Assembly (NCBI RefSeq): GCF_963667775.1
Contig: NZ_OY764015.1
Location: forward strand, 124,001 to 188,000
DNA length: 64,000 bases
DNA from: an uncultured Trichococcus sp.
Lineage (GTDB): Bacteria; Bacillota; Bacilli; Lactobacillales; Aerococcaceae
Reading direction: 5' to 3'
Shown here: in pieces, positions 9,146 through 19,000 of the stretch
Layout: every line of letters starts with the position of its first letter
How positions within the stretch are numbered: position 1 is the stretch's first letter
Made by a program: the position numbers and the translations under genes
The notes under the pieces: model-generated
Told to the model about the DNA's origin: nothing
What the model saw: the letters and a program-made list of their open reading frames with translations, nothing else
The model's database searches: none

Positions 9146-10627
9146 ATGGGAAAAATTACTGGATTCAAGGAATATAGCCGTTCCAATTATGAAAAGATTT
9201 CTCCGGAAGTCCGCATCAAAAATTGGGACGAGATGCGTGAAGAAACATCAGAAGAAAAAATCCGGACCCAAGCGGCCCGTTGTATGAGCTGTGGCATTCC
9301 GTTCTGTTCAGCAGGCATCATGTTGCCGAACGGGGCGTCCGGTTGCCCGCTGCACAATCTCATCCCCGAATGGAATGACATGGTGTACCGTGGCCAATGG
9401 CAAGAAGCGTACGAACGTTTAGCCTTGACTAATCCGTTTCCGGAATTTACAGGACGTGTCTGTCCTGCTCCATGTGAAGGATCTTGTACAGTTGGACTGA
9501 TCGGTGAGCCCGTTACGATCAGCAGCATCGAATACGAAATCATCGAACATGCTTTCCAGAATGGTTGGGTAAAACCGGCCAAAGCCCCGGCAACCGGCAA
9601 GCGTGTTGCGGTTGTCGGCTCCGGTCCTGCCGGCCTTGCGACTGCGCATTACTTGACTTCAGTCGGGCATGCTGTAACGGTCTTCGAAAGAAGCGATCGT
9701 CCAGGCGGCTTATTGATGTATGGTATCCCGAACATGAAATTGGATAAGGACATCATCCAAAGAAGATTGGATATCCTGGAAGAAGCTGGCGTGGTATTTA
9801 TCTGCAACACCGAAGTCGGCAAAGACATCAGCTCGCAGGAATTGGTCGATACGTATGATGCAGTCGTCCTTTGCGGCGGCGCAACCCGCGCCCGTGGCAT
9901 CGATGTTGAAGGCAATGACGCAAAAGGCGTGCATATGGCCATGGACTTCCTGACTGCAAACACACAAAATATCCTTGCGGGAGAACCGCAGGAAAGCACA
10001 ATCACTGCCAAAGACAAACACGTCATCGTAATCGGTGGCGGGGATACCGGTACCGACTGTGTCGGCACTTCCATCCGTCATGGCGCGAAGAGTGTGCATC
10101 AATTCGAGATCATGCCGAAAGCACCGGACAAACGTGATGCAAACACGAATCCATGGCCGGAATGGCCTAAAAAGCTGAAAACCGACTACGGCCAAGAAGA
10201 AGCGATCTACTTGACCGGTGCTGATCCGCGCAGCTATGAGATCAACACGACCAAATTCGAGAAGAATGAGGCAGGCGAAGTGACGGCTGTCCATACTGTC
10301 CAGATCGAATGGAAACGTGATGCGTTAGGCAGAATGAATCCAGTTCCTGTCGAAGGAACCGAGAAAGTCTGGAAAGCGGATCTGGTTCTGCTGGCGATGG
10401 GCTTCACCGGTCCAGAAGATACGATTCCGGATGAACTAGCTTTGAAACGCGATCTTCGCAGCAATATCCAAGCAACAGAAACCGACTACAAAACGAACGT
10501 GGAAAAAGTCTTTACATGCGGCGACATGCGCCGTGGCCAAAGTTTGGTCGTATGGGCGCTGCAAGAAGGAAAACTAGCCGCAGGCGAAGTGGACCGTTTC
10601 TTGTCAGGCGATACAGCCATCTATTGA
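9146..10627 (+). CDS. gltB: Glutamate synthase small subunit
   Basis: NADPH-dependent glutamate synthase beta subunit, 493 residues. It takes electrons from NADPH through FAD and passes them through 4Fe-4S clusters to the large subunit. Cysteine motifs RCMSCGIPFC (about residues 46-55) and VCPAPCEGSC (about 108-117) serve the iron-sulfur clusters. The FAD-binding VAVVGSGPAGLATA lies near residue 152 and the NADPH-binding VIVIGGGDTGTDC near 295. A strong AGGAGGAGGG ribosome site precedes the ATG. E. coli calls this subunit gltD. Confidence 0.96.
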   Translation: MGKITGFKEYSRSNYEKISPEVRIKNWDEMREETSEEKIRTQAARCMSCGIPFCSAGIMLPNGASGCPLHNLIPEWNDMVYRGQWQEAYERLALTNPFPEFTGRVCPAPCEGSCTVGLIGEPVTISSIEYEIIEHAFQNGWVKPAKAPATGKRVAVVGSGPAGLATAHYLTSVGHAVTVFERSDRPGGLLMYGIPNMKLDKDIIQRRLDILEEAGVVFICNTEVGKDISSQELVDTYDAVVLCGGATRARGIDVEGNDAKGVHMAMDFLTANTQNILAGEPQESTITAKDKHVIVIGGGDTGTDCVGTSIRHGAKSVHQFEIMPKAPDKRDANTNPWPEWPKKLKTDYGQEEAIYLTGADPRSYEINTTKFEKNEAGEVTAVHTVQIEWKRDALGRMNPVPVEGTEKVWKADLVLLAMGFTGPEDTIPDELALKRDLRSNIQATETDYKTNVEKVFTCGDMRRGQSLVVWALQEGKLAAGEVDRFLSGDTAIY

Positions 10628-10642
10628 TAATAGTTGGAAAAA

Positions 10643-10676
10643 CCGAAGCAACGGGGAATCGTTGCTTCGGTTTTTT
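10643..10676 (+). terminator. Terminator of gltAB
   Basis: CCGAAGCAACG (10643-10653) pairs perfectly with CGTTGCTTCGG (10660-10670), followed by six T. Confidence 0.93.
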
Positions 10677-10712
10677 GGCATCGATGTTGGTTCGGCGGGC
10701 TAAGTGTGTGCC

Positions 10713-10884
10713 CAGCTCCGGCGAGGGTGCCCTGGCCGGAGCTGAGAGAAGAACGTTACCGCCACATCCGGCGAGCCGGCCTTCGCCGGAGAAGGGCTCG
10801 GAATAATGCCCTCAGCTGCGGCGAGGCGCCGCTTACCGGAGCCGCAACCTTACCGGAGGCCCTCCTCGGAGCGTGGGCCTCCGG
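10713..10884. repeat. Palindrome array, CTCCGG family, locus 2
   Basis: At least four hairpins in a row. CAGCTCCGGC...GCCGGAGCTG spans 10713-10744 with an inner AGGG/CCCT. TCCGGCGA...TCGCCGGA spans 10767-10790. A GCGGCGAGGCGCCGC unit lies near 10817-10832. CCGGAGGCCC (10853-10862) pairs with GGGCCTCCGG (10875-10884). Local GC is far above that of the flanking genes. It fills the gap between the gltAB terminator and the next promoter. Confidence 0.75.
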
Positions 10885-10960
10885 ATAACGCACATTCGAC
10901 TGCAAGCTCTGTCAGGGACGTAAAGCTGTTGGGGTGTGCTGAATAAACCCGTATGTTGAA

Positions 10961-10992
10961 TTGCAAAATATACCTCAAAAAAATGGTATAAT
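10961..10992 (+). promoter_or_regulatory. Promoter of membrane protein gene
   Basis: Perfect TATAAT (10987-10992) preceded by TGG, giving an extended -10 element. The nearest -35-like hexamer TTGCAA (10961-10966) is 20 bases upstream, longer than ideal. Confidence 0.55.
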
Positions 10993-11057
10993 AAAAACAA
11001 CAAATCCAAAAGTGGATTTAAAAGGAATATTTGAAGGAAAAGAAAGGGTGCTAAGTT

Positions 11058-12644
11058 GTGAAAAATTGGAAAAGTGTGGCGATTGCCTATGGCTTGCCGG
11101 CAGTTGTTCTTTTAGGATATTGGTATTCAGCCTTGACCCCGGTATCGATCCAGTCGCCGGAGTTTTGGACGAATATGTTTTTGTATTTGGTCGCTAGTGC
11201 AGCATTGATGAATGTTTTGGATCGGTCGAAAGCCGATAGCGTCAACAAAATTACCGGAGCCATCATCGGAATCAGTATTGTTTTCTTGATTGGCGGGATG
11301 CTTTTTGGCTCCCAGATTTTCAGGGCCAAAGACTATGCTACCTTGATTACGCACACGGAAGGCGATTTTGAGGAGGACCTGACAATCACGGATCCTTCGC
11401 AGATACCGACGATCGACCGCGATATGGCGGAGCGTCTGGGAAGCCGCAAACTTGGCGAAGTCCTTAATTTGGTTTCGCAATTTGATGTCAGCACGGAATA
11501 CACGCAGATTGCTTATAAAGGCGATTCGGTCCGTGTTTCGCCATTGGAATACGTCAGTTTTTTCCGTTGGTGGAATAACCGCGCCGATGGAATCCCGCAT
11601 TATGTGACCGTCGATATGGTGACGGGGGACTCTGAGTTGGTCAATCTTGAGAAGAATATCCACTACTCCCATTCCGGATTTTTCGGGGATGACATCACGC
11701 GGCATATCTTTTTCAACTATCCGACCGTGATGTTCGAAAACCCTGTCTTTGAATTGGATGAGGAGGGCAATCCCTATTACATCGCGCCCATCGTTGAAAA
11801 GAAATTCAGCTTTATGGGACCCAAGGAAGTTGTCGGCGTTTTCGTCGTGGATGCTTCCTCCGGCGAAATCACGCGCTACAGTGTTGCCGATGTGCCGGAT
11901 TGGGTGGACCGCGTGTTCCCGGCGAATATGGTGATGACGCAAATCAATTACAACGGGCAATACCAAAGCGGATACCTGAACAGCGTCATCAGCAAAAAAG
12001 GTGTCATCCAAAATGCGCAAGGCTACAACTATATCATACTGAATGACGACTTGTACCTCTACACCGGTCTGACTTCGGTAGCATCGGACGAATCGAATAT
12101 CGGTTTTGTGCTGGTCAATTCCAGAACCAAGGAATCGAAACGCTACAACATCAGCACCGCGACCGAATGGAGTGCCATGGATAGCGCCCAGGGGTCGGTG
12201 CAGGAAAAAGGCTACATCAGCACCTTCCCGCTTTTGTTCAATATGGAAAACAAGCCGGTCTATCAGTTGTCCTTGAAGGATGATGCCGGTTTGATCAAAA
12301 TGTACGCCTTCGTTAATGCGACGAACTATCAGAAAGTCGGGACCGGCAACTCCTTGGCTGCTGCATGGAACGCCTATACCGGTGGCGTCGTGAGCGCACC
12401 GGAAGATGATGAAGAAGCAGTGGAAGAGGTCGTCGAGACCGAGACAATCAGCGGTGCCATCACCGCCATGGAATCAGTCGTCATCGGCGGCGAAACGACT
12501 TACTACTTCACGCTGGAAGGCGATGCGGAAACCATCTACATCGCGAAAGTATCCATCGACAAGCAGTTGCCGTTCATCAAAGCCGGCGACAGCGTGACGA
12601 TGGAAGTGGACGGCGCTCGCGTCGTATCCATCATCAAACAATAA
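11058..12644 (+). CDS. Membrane-anchored protein of unknown function
   Basis: 528 residues, function not recognised. Three hydrophobic segments occur near the N terminus (about residues 6-24, 36-50 and 70-88). A long soluble part follows, rich in Y, V and D, with extended beta-like stretches. The acidic linker EDDEEAVEEVVETE near residue 455 leads to a C-terminal domain of about 65 residues (SGAITAMESVVIGGETTYY onward) that looks like a small beta-barrel, possibly OB-like. The topology suggests a cell-surface or cytoplasmic domain anchored by the N-terminal helices; the side is not clear. GTG start at 11058 follows GAAAGGG. It is a single-gene unit with its own promoter and terminator. Confidence 0.75.
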   Translation: MKNWKSVAIAYGLPAVVLLGYWYSALTPVSIQSPEFWTNMFLYLVASAALMNVLDRSKADSVNKITGAIIGISIVFLIGGMLFGSQIFRAKDYATLITHTEGDFEEDLTITDPSQIPTIDRDMAERLGSRKLGEVLNLVSQFDVSTEYTQIAYKGDSVRVSPLEYVSFFRWWNNRADGIPHYVTVDMVTGDSELVNLEKNIHYSHSGFFGDDITRHIFFNYPTVMFENPVFELDEEGNPYYIAPIVEKKFSFMGPKEVVGVFVVDASSGEITRYSVADVPDWVDRVFPANMVMTQINYNGQYQSGYLNSVISKKGVIQNAQGYNYIILNDDLYLYTGLTSVASDESNIGFVLVNSRTKESKRYNISTATEWSAMDSAQGSVQEKGYISTFPLLFNMENKPVYQLSLKDDAGLIKMYAFVNATNYQKVGTGNSLAAAWNAYTGGVVSAPEDDEEAVEEVVETETISGAITAMESVVIGGETTYYFTLEGDAETIYIAKVSIDKQLPFIKAGDSVTMEVDGARVVSIIKQ

Positions 12645-12661
12645 AAACAATCGGAAGAAAG

Positions 12662-12696
12662 GTCCGCCTCACATTTTGGAGGCGGGCTCTTTTTTT
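12662..12696 (+). terminator. Terminator of membrane protein gene
   Basis: GTCCGCCTC pairs with GAGGCGGGC around an ACATTTTG loop, followed by a T run. Confidence 0.88.
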
Positions 12697-12734
12697 GTTG
12701 TTCGTTTGTTGGTGACTGCAAGGGTGCTTTGCCG

Positions 12735-12893
12735 GAGGAGGAAAGCGAAAAAAAGATGATCACCTCCGACCACGGCGGCTTCGCCGGAGTTCGTCCGCCC
12801 ACAACAAAGTTTCCTCCGGCGAACATTCGCTCACCGGAGTTGAACTGTCCGGCGCAATAGCGTTCTCCGATGAGGGCGCCCTCACCGGAGCTG
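12735..12893. repeat. Palindrome array, CTCCGG family, locus 3
   Basis: Several CTCCGG/CCGGAG units in the 386-base gap before the tocopherol-cyclase-like gene. They include a CTCCG...CGGCTTCGCCGGAG unit near 12765-12790, CTCCGGCGAA...CACCGGAG near 12812-12839 and CTCCGATGAGGGCGCCCTCACCGGAG at about 12865-12890. The last contains GAGGGCGCCCTC, closely like the GAGGGTGCCCT core at locus 2. Confidence 0.7.
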
Positions 12894-13030
12894 ATATTCA
12901 AAAAACAATCATCGGCTATACAATCGGATCAAACAAAAAATGATTGATCTTCAAATGCAAAAAATTGACGGAACAAGGGCTGTTGTTGCATAGTAAAGAA
13001 AAGAATGCATGAGAAAGGAAGCGCTGCGCC

Positions 13031-13999
13031 ATGGCGAACAAAGTGACCCATCCGATCCTGTTTCAAGGCGATTTGAAAAAGCAAGGTCCCTATTTTGAAG
13101 GATGGTATTTCAAGAGTGTTTCGGCTGATGAAAAGACTGTCCTCAGCCTGATTCCGGGAATATCCCTTACCGTTGAAGATCCGCATTGTTTTATCCAATA
13201 TTCCTATGTCCACGTCGGAGAAACGCTCGGAAAAGAGTTGCGGACCGGCTACATCCGCTACCCCTTGTCTGCGTTCAAATGCAACCGGAGTCCCTTTGTG
13301 CTGAAAGTCGGCAACAGCGTCTTTTCGGAAACGCTCGTCAGTGTGCACTTGGAAGAGGATGATTTCCGGATCGAAGGCATCCTGAAGTTGGGGCCTTTCC
13401 AAGCGATCAAACGGACACCGACGTCGCCATCCATCATGGGTTTCTTTGCCTATATCCCGAACATGGAATGCTATCACGGCGTCATCAGCATGAATCACGC
13501 CATTGATGGAACGGTGGCGATCGGGAACAAAACCGGTGATTTTACAGGCGGCAAAGGCTACCTTGAAAAGGACTGGGGGACGTCTTTCCCGCAGGAATAC
13601 GTCTGGATCCAATGCAATCACTTCCGGGATGAGGGAACGAGTCTCTTTTTCTCGGTGGCGAAAATCCCTTTTCGGGGTTCTTCGTTCGAAGGGTTCATCT
13701 GCAACTTTATCGCAGATGGGTTCGAATATCGTTTTGCGACCTATAACCGCAGCAAATTCACTTTGGGCCTGTTGACCGATGATCGGATTGAAATCGAAGT
13801 TTCCCACGCCTCCGCCTCCCTCACCATCTGCGCGGAAGTGCTCCACGGAGGGACTTTGCTGGCGCCTACTCAGCAGGGAATGGATAAGTTGATCAAAGAA
13901 GCCCTGTCCGGCATCGTCACAGTCGACTTCAGCGACAAAAAAACCGGGAAAACTTACCACGATGTCGGGAATGTGGCCGGCATAGAAGTGGTACGCTAA
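13031..13999 (+). CDS. Tocopherol cyclase-like family protein
   Basis: 322 residues, resembling the tocopherol cyclase family found in plants, cyanobacteria and scattered Firmicutes. The N-terminal HPILFQGDLKKQGPYFEGWY and the YLEKDWGTSFPQEYVWIQCN stretch near residue 178 are typical. No signal peptide or membrane segment is seen. Tocopherol is not expected in this organism, so the bacterial role is unknown; a lipocalin-like lipid or small-molecule function is only a guess. The ATG follows GAAAGGA. The YjbQ-family gene follows after 32 bases, suggesting co-transcription. Confidence 0.75.
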   Translation: MANKVTHPILFQGDLKKQGPYFEGWYFKSVSADEKTVLSLIPGISLTVEDPHCFIQYSYVHVGETLGKELRTGYIRYPLSAFKCNRSPFVLKVGNSVFSETLVSVHLEEDDFRIEGILKLGPFQAIKRTPTSPSIMGFFAYIPNMECYHGVISMNHAIDGTVAIGNKTGDFTGGKGYLEKDWGTSFPQEYVWIQCNHFRDEGTSLFFSVAKIPFRGSSFEGFICNFIADGFEYRFATYNRSKFTLGLLTDDRIEIEVSHASASLTICAEVLHGGTLLAPTQQGMDKLIKEALSGIVTVDFSDKKTGKTYHDVGNVAGIEVVR

Positions 14000-14031
14000 A
14001 CGTTCTACAGAGCAGGAGGGAGGAAAAGGAA

Positions 14032-14439
14032 ATGAGCAAAAATTTGTTCACTTACCGCATCCAGACGAGCGGAAAGCAGTCGTTGACGAATATCGATGTC
14101 TATCTCGAGGATGCTCTGGCGAAAAGCGGCGTGAAGGACGGTATCGTAGTCGTATTTTGTCCGCATACGACCGCCGCCATCACAATCAACGAAAACGCCG
14201 ACCCGGACGTGCAGAAGGACATGAATTGGGGATATGCGGACACTTTTCCGATCAAGGGAAGCTACAGGCACATCGAAGGCAACTCCGATGCCCACATCAA
14301 GACATCCTTGACCGGTGTCAGCGAAACAATCATCGTGACGGAAGGGCGGATGCTCCTCGGCACGTGGCAAAGCATTTATTTCTGGGATTTCGATGGCCCA
14401 CGCAACCGCAAATTCCACGTGAAGATCCTCGCCGGATAA
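14032..14439 (+). CDS. YjbQ family (UPF0047) protein
   Basis: 135 residues, full length for the YjbQ/UPF0047 family, some members of which have thiamine-phosphate synthase activity. The conserved core is VVFCPHTTAAITINENADPDV (about residues 38-58), with GNSDAHIKTSL and GTWQSIYFWDFDGPRNRKFHV near the C terminus. The conserved His residues of the active pocket are present. It has a very strong ribosome site (AGGAGGGAGG) and follows the tocopherol-cyclase-like gene closely. The physiological role in this family is not settled. Confidence 0.85.
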   Translation: MSKNLFTYRIQTSGKQSLTNIDVYLEDALAKSGVKDGIVVVFCPHTTAAITINENADPDVQKDMNWGYADTFPIKGSYRHIEGNSDAHIKTSLTGVSETIIVTEGRMLLGTWQSIYFWDFDGPRNRKFHVKILAG

Positions 14440-14491
14440 ACGTTGGATTTGTATCTTGAGCATAATGTTTCGAATTCGAGATAATAACCTG

Positions 14492-14497
14492 TATAAT
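14492..14497 (+). promoter_or_regulatory. -10 box of NUDIX gene
   Basis: Perfect TATAAT 32 bases before the ATG; the matching -35 region (TTCGAA at 14469-14474) is weak. Confidence 0.5.
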
Positions 14498-14528
14498 GTA
14501 AGAAAAACAAGCGGTAGGTGAATGCACA

Positions 14529-15149
14529 ATGCTGGAGGATATCAAAAAAATATTTGCGGAATATGATCCGGAGCCGATCGGGGAGCAGCGCCACTTTTCC
14601 GTCCTGATCCCTTTGATCAGTGTGGACGGGGCAGTTCATATTCTTTATGAGGTGCGGGGTGAGCATATCTCCCAACCTGGGGATACGTCCTTCCCGGGCG
14701 GCGCAGTGGAGCCGGGGGAAAGTTTCGAAGCGGCGGCGATTCGGGAAACAATGGAAGAATTGAACTTAAAGAGCGAAAACATACAGATTTTGGGGGAAAT
14801 GGACTATATCATGAATGATCGCGCGATCATCCATTGCTTCGTCGGGGAAATCAGCGGTGTGCACAAGGAGGATATCCGTTTCAACAAAGAAGTCCAGGAA
14901 ATCTTTACGGTGCCGCTGCAGTATTTCATGGACAACCGGCCGACCTATTATTCTTCAACGGTCCGGTTGGAGCATCCCGATGATTTTCCGTTTGAGTTGA
15001 TTCCAAACGGGAAAGACTACAAATTCAGGGTCGGTGTCCATTGTGTGCCGTTCTACCACCTTGAGCATCATCGGCTCTGGGGATATACCGCGAACCTCAC
15101 CGACCGCTTCATCAACATACTGGAGCAAAATGAGCAAACGACAAAATAA
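14529..15149 (+). CDS. NUDIX hydrolase, CoA-pyrophosphatase-like
   Basis: 206 residues. The NUDIX box GAVEPGESFEAAAIRETMEEL (about residues 58-78) has the full GX5EX7REUXEE pattern, with the metal-binding glutamates intact. Before it, SQPGDTSFPGGAVEPGE resembles the H-GQ-(V/I)-FPGG signature of CoA/NADH pyrophosphatases such as the NudL/YeaB group, but with SQPGD in place of HxGQ. It is likely to hydrolyse CoA or a related nucleotide diphosphate in the cytosol. The ATG follows GTAGGTG. It has its own -10 box and terminator. The exact substrate is inference. Confidence 0.85.
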   Translation: MLEDIKKIFAEYDPEPIGEQRHFSVLIPLISVDGAVHILYEVRGEHISQPGDTSFPGGAVEPGESFEAAAIRETMEELNLKSENIQILGEMDYIMNDRAIIHCFVGEISGVHKEDIRFNKEVQEIFTVPLQYFMDNRPTYYSSTVRLEHPDDFPFELIPNGKDYKFRVGVHCVPFYHLEHHRLWGYTANLTDRFINILEQNEQTTK

Positions 15150-15198
15150 GCATGAAGAGGCTGACTCGCTATGGTATGCCAGCTTTTTCATGCTTTTT
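15150..15198 (+). terminator. Terminator of NUDIX gene
   Basis: GCATGAAGAGGCTG pairs with CAGCTTTTTCATGC across a 15-base loop and is followed by TTTTT. The remaining bases to 15396 hold no recognisable gene. Confidence 0.75.
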
Positions 15199-15396
15199 GG
15201 TGCAGAATCTGCAGTTGTCTGTATTCCCGGTGCTCTGTCGGTGCGAATAGTCGAGAGTCTACACTTATGTCAGTTGAAAAACTACCGGTAACCGCAAAAG
15301 ACCTGAGAGATCGCTCGTTTGTCGGGCATTAGCCCAGGACGGCATTCAGAACACCCGAGAGCAAGATTTTAAGTTGAAAAAATAAGCAGAGCTACC

Positions 15397-15834
15397 TCAA
15401 ATGCTGAAAATATAATCTCGATATCTTTCGAAGCTCTCATGCACGCTTGGTTGGACTTTCTTCAACGAAACAGGGCGTCCAGCCTCGTTCAGGAAACAAT
15501 GTTGGCTTTTGCCGGTCGTGCGCAACTCGCCGGTCGCAACGTCGATGACGCGATAAGCAAGACTCAATTTGATGCCGTTGTACGATTCGATTTCAGGCAG
15601 GACATAGACGGAATCGCCATAGCGGACCATCGACTTGTATTGGGCATCGACTGTCAGTACCGGACTGACGATGCCGTTCGCTTCCAGGTTTGCGTAATTT
15701 GCACCGATCTGATCAAGAAAGTCGATGCGGGCTTCCTCGAACCAACGGATGTAATTGGAATGGTGGATGATTTTCATCTGATCTGTTTCATAGTATTGGG
15801 CGATGTGGATATAGGGTTTCATTTCATTTTTCAA
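15397..15834 (-). CDS. Acyl-CoA thioesterase, 4HBT (YbgC/FadM) family
   Basis: 145 residues with the hot-dog fold signature YYETDQMKIIHHSNYIRWFEEARIDFLDQIG. Within it, the Asp-x-Met...H-H-x-N-Y pattern is the catalytic motif of the 4-hydroxybenzoyl-CoA thioesterase/YbgC group. It hydrolyses acyl-CoA or acyl-ACP thioesters in the cytosol. The start chosen is TTG at 15834 (MKNEMKPYIHIAQ), six bases after AAGGAGGA; the ATG four codons later is 18 bases from that site, too far. The gene stands alone on the minus strand, convergent with the NUDIX gene. Confidence 0.85.
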   Translation of the reverse strand: MKNEMKPYIHIAQYYETDQMKIIHHSNYIRWFEEARIDFLDQIGANYANLEANGIVSPVLTVDAQYKSMVRYGDSVYVLPEIESYNGIKLSLAYRVIDVATGELRTTGKSQHCFLNEAGRPVSLKKVQPSVHESFERYRDYIFSI

Positions 15835-15965
15835 AAAAGTTCCTCCTTGCGGCAGCAGGCAGCTCAGCTGTCTGCCGATAAGAAAAAGGAGCAGAAATCT
15901 GCTCATTAAATTATATTCTACTCTTTTTTTCCCGAGAGTCCAACAAATTATTCAACCGGATACGC

Positions 15966-16005
15966 AAAAGCCTTGCGTTCGTGTCTGAACGAACGCAAGG
16001 CTTTT
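15966..16005. terminator. Hairpin between thioesterase and pyc
   Basis: A perfect 16-base stem: AAAAGCCTTGCGTTCG (15966-15981) and CGAACGCAAGGCTTTT (15990-16005). It sits 7 bases past the pyc stop on the minus strand and serves as its terminator. Confidence 0.9.
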
Positions 16006-16011
16006 CGGCTT

Positions 16012-19000
16012 TTATTTTGCTTCTATCTCGATCAAGAGATCTCCGGCTTCGATCTGATCGCCGTCGATGACATAGATCTGATCAACGACACCACTGATAG
16101 TGGAACGGATCATCGTTTCCATCTTCATCGCTTCAGTGATCACGACTGGATCGCCTTGAGAAACGCGGTCGCCGCGTTTGACGAGAACTTCCAATACAGA
16201 ACCCGGCATTGTTGCGCCGACGTGTTCTTTGTTGGTAGGCTCCGCTTTTTTGCGGATCGCTTTCGTACTTGTGATGGACATATCTTTTACTTCAATCTCA
16301 CGGCCTTGGCCATTCAGTTCGAAGTAAAGGATACGCATCCCGTCCGAATCAGGTTCACCGATCGAGTTCAATTTGATGATCAAAGTTTTTCCTTTTTCGA
16401 TCTGAACTTCAATCTGTTCGCCCATACGCATACCGTGGAAGAAAGTAGGGGTGTCAAGTTTTGTGACATCGCCGAACTTGTCATAGACTGCAACGTAATC
16501 CAGGAAGATTTGCGGGTACATCAGGTAGCTGATGACATCCTCATCGCTAGCTGTACGCTGGATTTTTTCCTCCAGCTCGGCTTTCAAAGCCACGAAGTCG
16601 ATTGGCTCACGCAGGCTGCCTGGTCGTTCTGTGATGGCTTTTTTGCCTTTCAGGATGATTTCCTGCAATCTCTCGGGGAATCCGCCTGTCGGTTGGCCCA
16701 AGTCACCTTTGAAGAAGCTGATGACGGATTCAGGGAAGTCGATGGTTTCGCCTTTTTCGTAGACATCTTCTTCATTCAGTTTGTTTTGGACCATGAAGAG
16801 GGCCATATCGCCGACAACTTTTGAGGATGGGGTCACTTTCACGATGTCGCCGAACATTTTGTTGACGTCAGCGTACATTTCTTTGACTTTATCCCACTCG
16901 TCGTTCAAGCCGACAGCATTCGCCTGTTGTTGCAGGTTCGTGTATTGTCCGCCCGGCATTTGATGGTCGTAGACTTCTGTTGAAGTCGTCTGGATGCCGC
17001 CTTCGAATTCTTCATAGTAGTCACGGATATCTTCCCAATAACGGTTGATTTTGTGCACGTTATGGATGTTTATTTCCGGCGCGTGCTCAGAACCTTCCAA
17101 TGCATAGAACAAGCTGCTCATGCTCGGTTGGCTGGTCGTACCGCTCATGGCACTCATGGCCACGTCTACAATGTCGACACCGGCTTTGATCGCTTCTGAG
17201 TAGGTATAGATGCCGTTTCCGCTTGTATCATGCGTGTGCAGATGGATCGGCAGGTCGACGGTATCCTTCAATTCGCTGATCAGACGGTAGGCCGCTTGCG
17301 GTTTCAGAAGTCCTGCCATATCCTTGATCGCGATGACGTGTGCGCCCAGTGATTCCAGCTCTTTGGCCATCTCTTTGTAGTATTGGATCGTGTATTTCGT
17401 TTGTGTCGGATCATTGATATCGCCAGTGTAGCAGATGGCCGCTTCAGCGATCTTATCGTTGTCGCGCACGTACTGGATGCTTCTTTCCATTTGTTTCGTC
17501 CAGTTCAAGCTGTCGAAGATACGGAAAACGTCGATCCCGTTTTTAGCGGCAAGTCTGATGAACTCTTCCAAACCGTTGTCCGGATAGTTTTGGTATCCGA
17601 CAGCATTCGATCCACGGAACAGCATCTGCAATAAAGTATCCGGCATCTGCGAGCGCAGTTTCTTCAATCGTTTCCAAGGATCTTCGCTCAGGAAGCGGTA
17701 GGCAACGTCGAAGGTAGCTCCTCCCCACATCTCGGATGAGAACAATTGCGGAATGGCTGCTTGCGTTTCGGCTGCGATGGCTTGCATCTCGTTTGTGCGG
17801 ATGCGGGTAGCCAATAAACTTTGGTGTGCATCACGGAAAGTTGTGTCCGTCAAAAGCACACGGTTCTGGTCCTTGATCCATTCGCTCACGGCTGCAGGGC
17901 CTTTATCATCCAAAATATGTTTGGCTGTAATGATTTTTTGTTCCGGAACGACAATATCAGTCGGGATTCTCGGCTTATCATAGAATTTCTTGTGGCCTTT
18001 TTGGACGCCCGGGAAGCCGTTGACTGTAATGTTGCCGATATACTGCATTGTTTTGTTACCGCGGTCGCGTGTTTTAGGGAATTCGAACAGTTCCGGTGTC
18101 GTGTCGATGAAAGTCGTTTTCGCATCACCTGACACAAAAATCGGGTGCGTAATGACGTTGTACATGAACGGGATGTTCGTTTTCACGCCACGGATACGGA
18201 ATTCGATCAGGGAGCGTTCTGTTTTGCGGACAGCTTGTTCGAATGTCGAAGCATGCACGCATAGTTTAACCAACAAGGAGTCGAAGAATGGTGTTACGAC
18301 TGTACCTTGGAAGCCGTTGCCCGCATCCAAGCGGATACCGAAGCCGCCTGGAGAGCGGTAAGTATTGATTTTTCCGGTATCAGGGAAGAAATTGTTCAAC
18401 GGATCTTCCGTTGTGATCCGGCATTGGATAGCTGCCCCGATCAACGGGATATTTGCCTGTTGCGGGATACCGATTTCTTTATGCAAATCTTGTCCTTGTG
18501 CGATCAGGATCTGTGATTGCACGATATCGATTCCTGTAATCAACTCTGTGATTGTGTGCTCCACTTGGACACGCGGATTCACTTCGATGAAGTAGAATTG
18601 ATCGCCTTCCAAAAGGAATTCAACCGTTCCGGCATTCACGTAGCCGACGTGTTTCATCAATTGAAGAGCAGCATTACAGACTTCATGGCGGACTTCATCC
18701 GACATGGAAACGCAAGGTGCCACTTCGACAACTTTTTGATGGCGGCGTTGCACCGAGCAATCACGTTCGTAAAGGTGAACGATGTTGCCATGCTCATCCC
18801 CTAAAATCTGGATTTCGATATGTTTAGGATCTTGGATGTATTTTTCGACATAAATTTCGTCGCTGCCGAATGCAGCCAAAGCTTCGCTGCGGGCTCTTTC
18901 GAAACCTTCGCGGGCTTCTTGTTCGTTGAAGGCCATACGCATACCGCGTCCGCCGCCGCCTAAAGCCGCTTTGATCATGATCGGGTAGTTGTAGGTTTCC

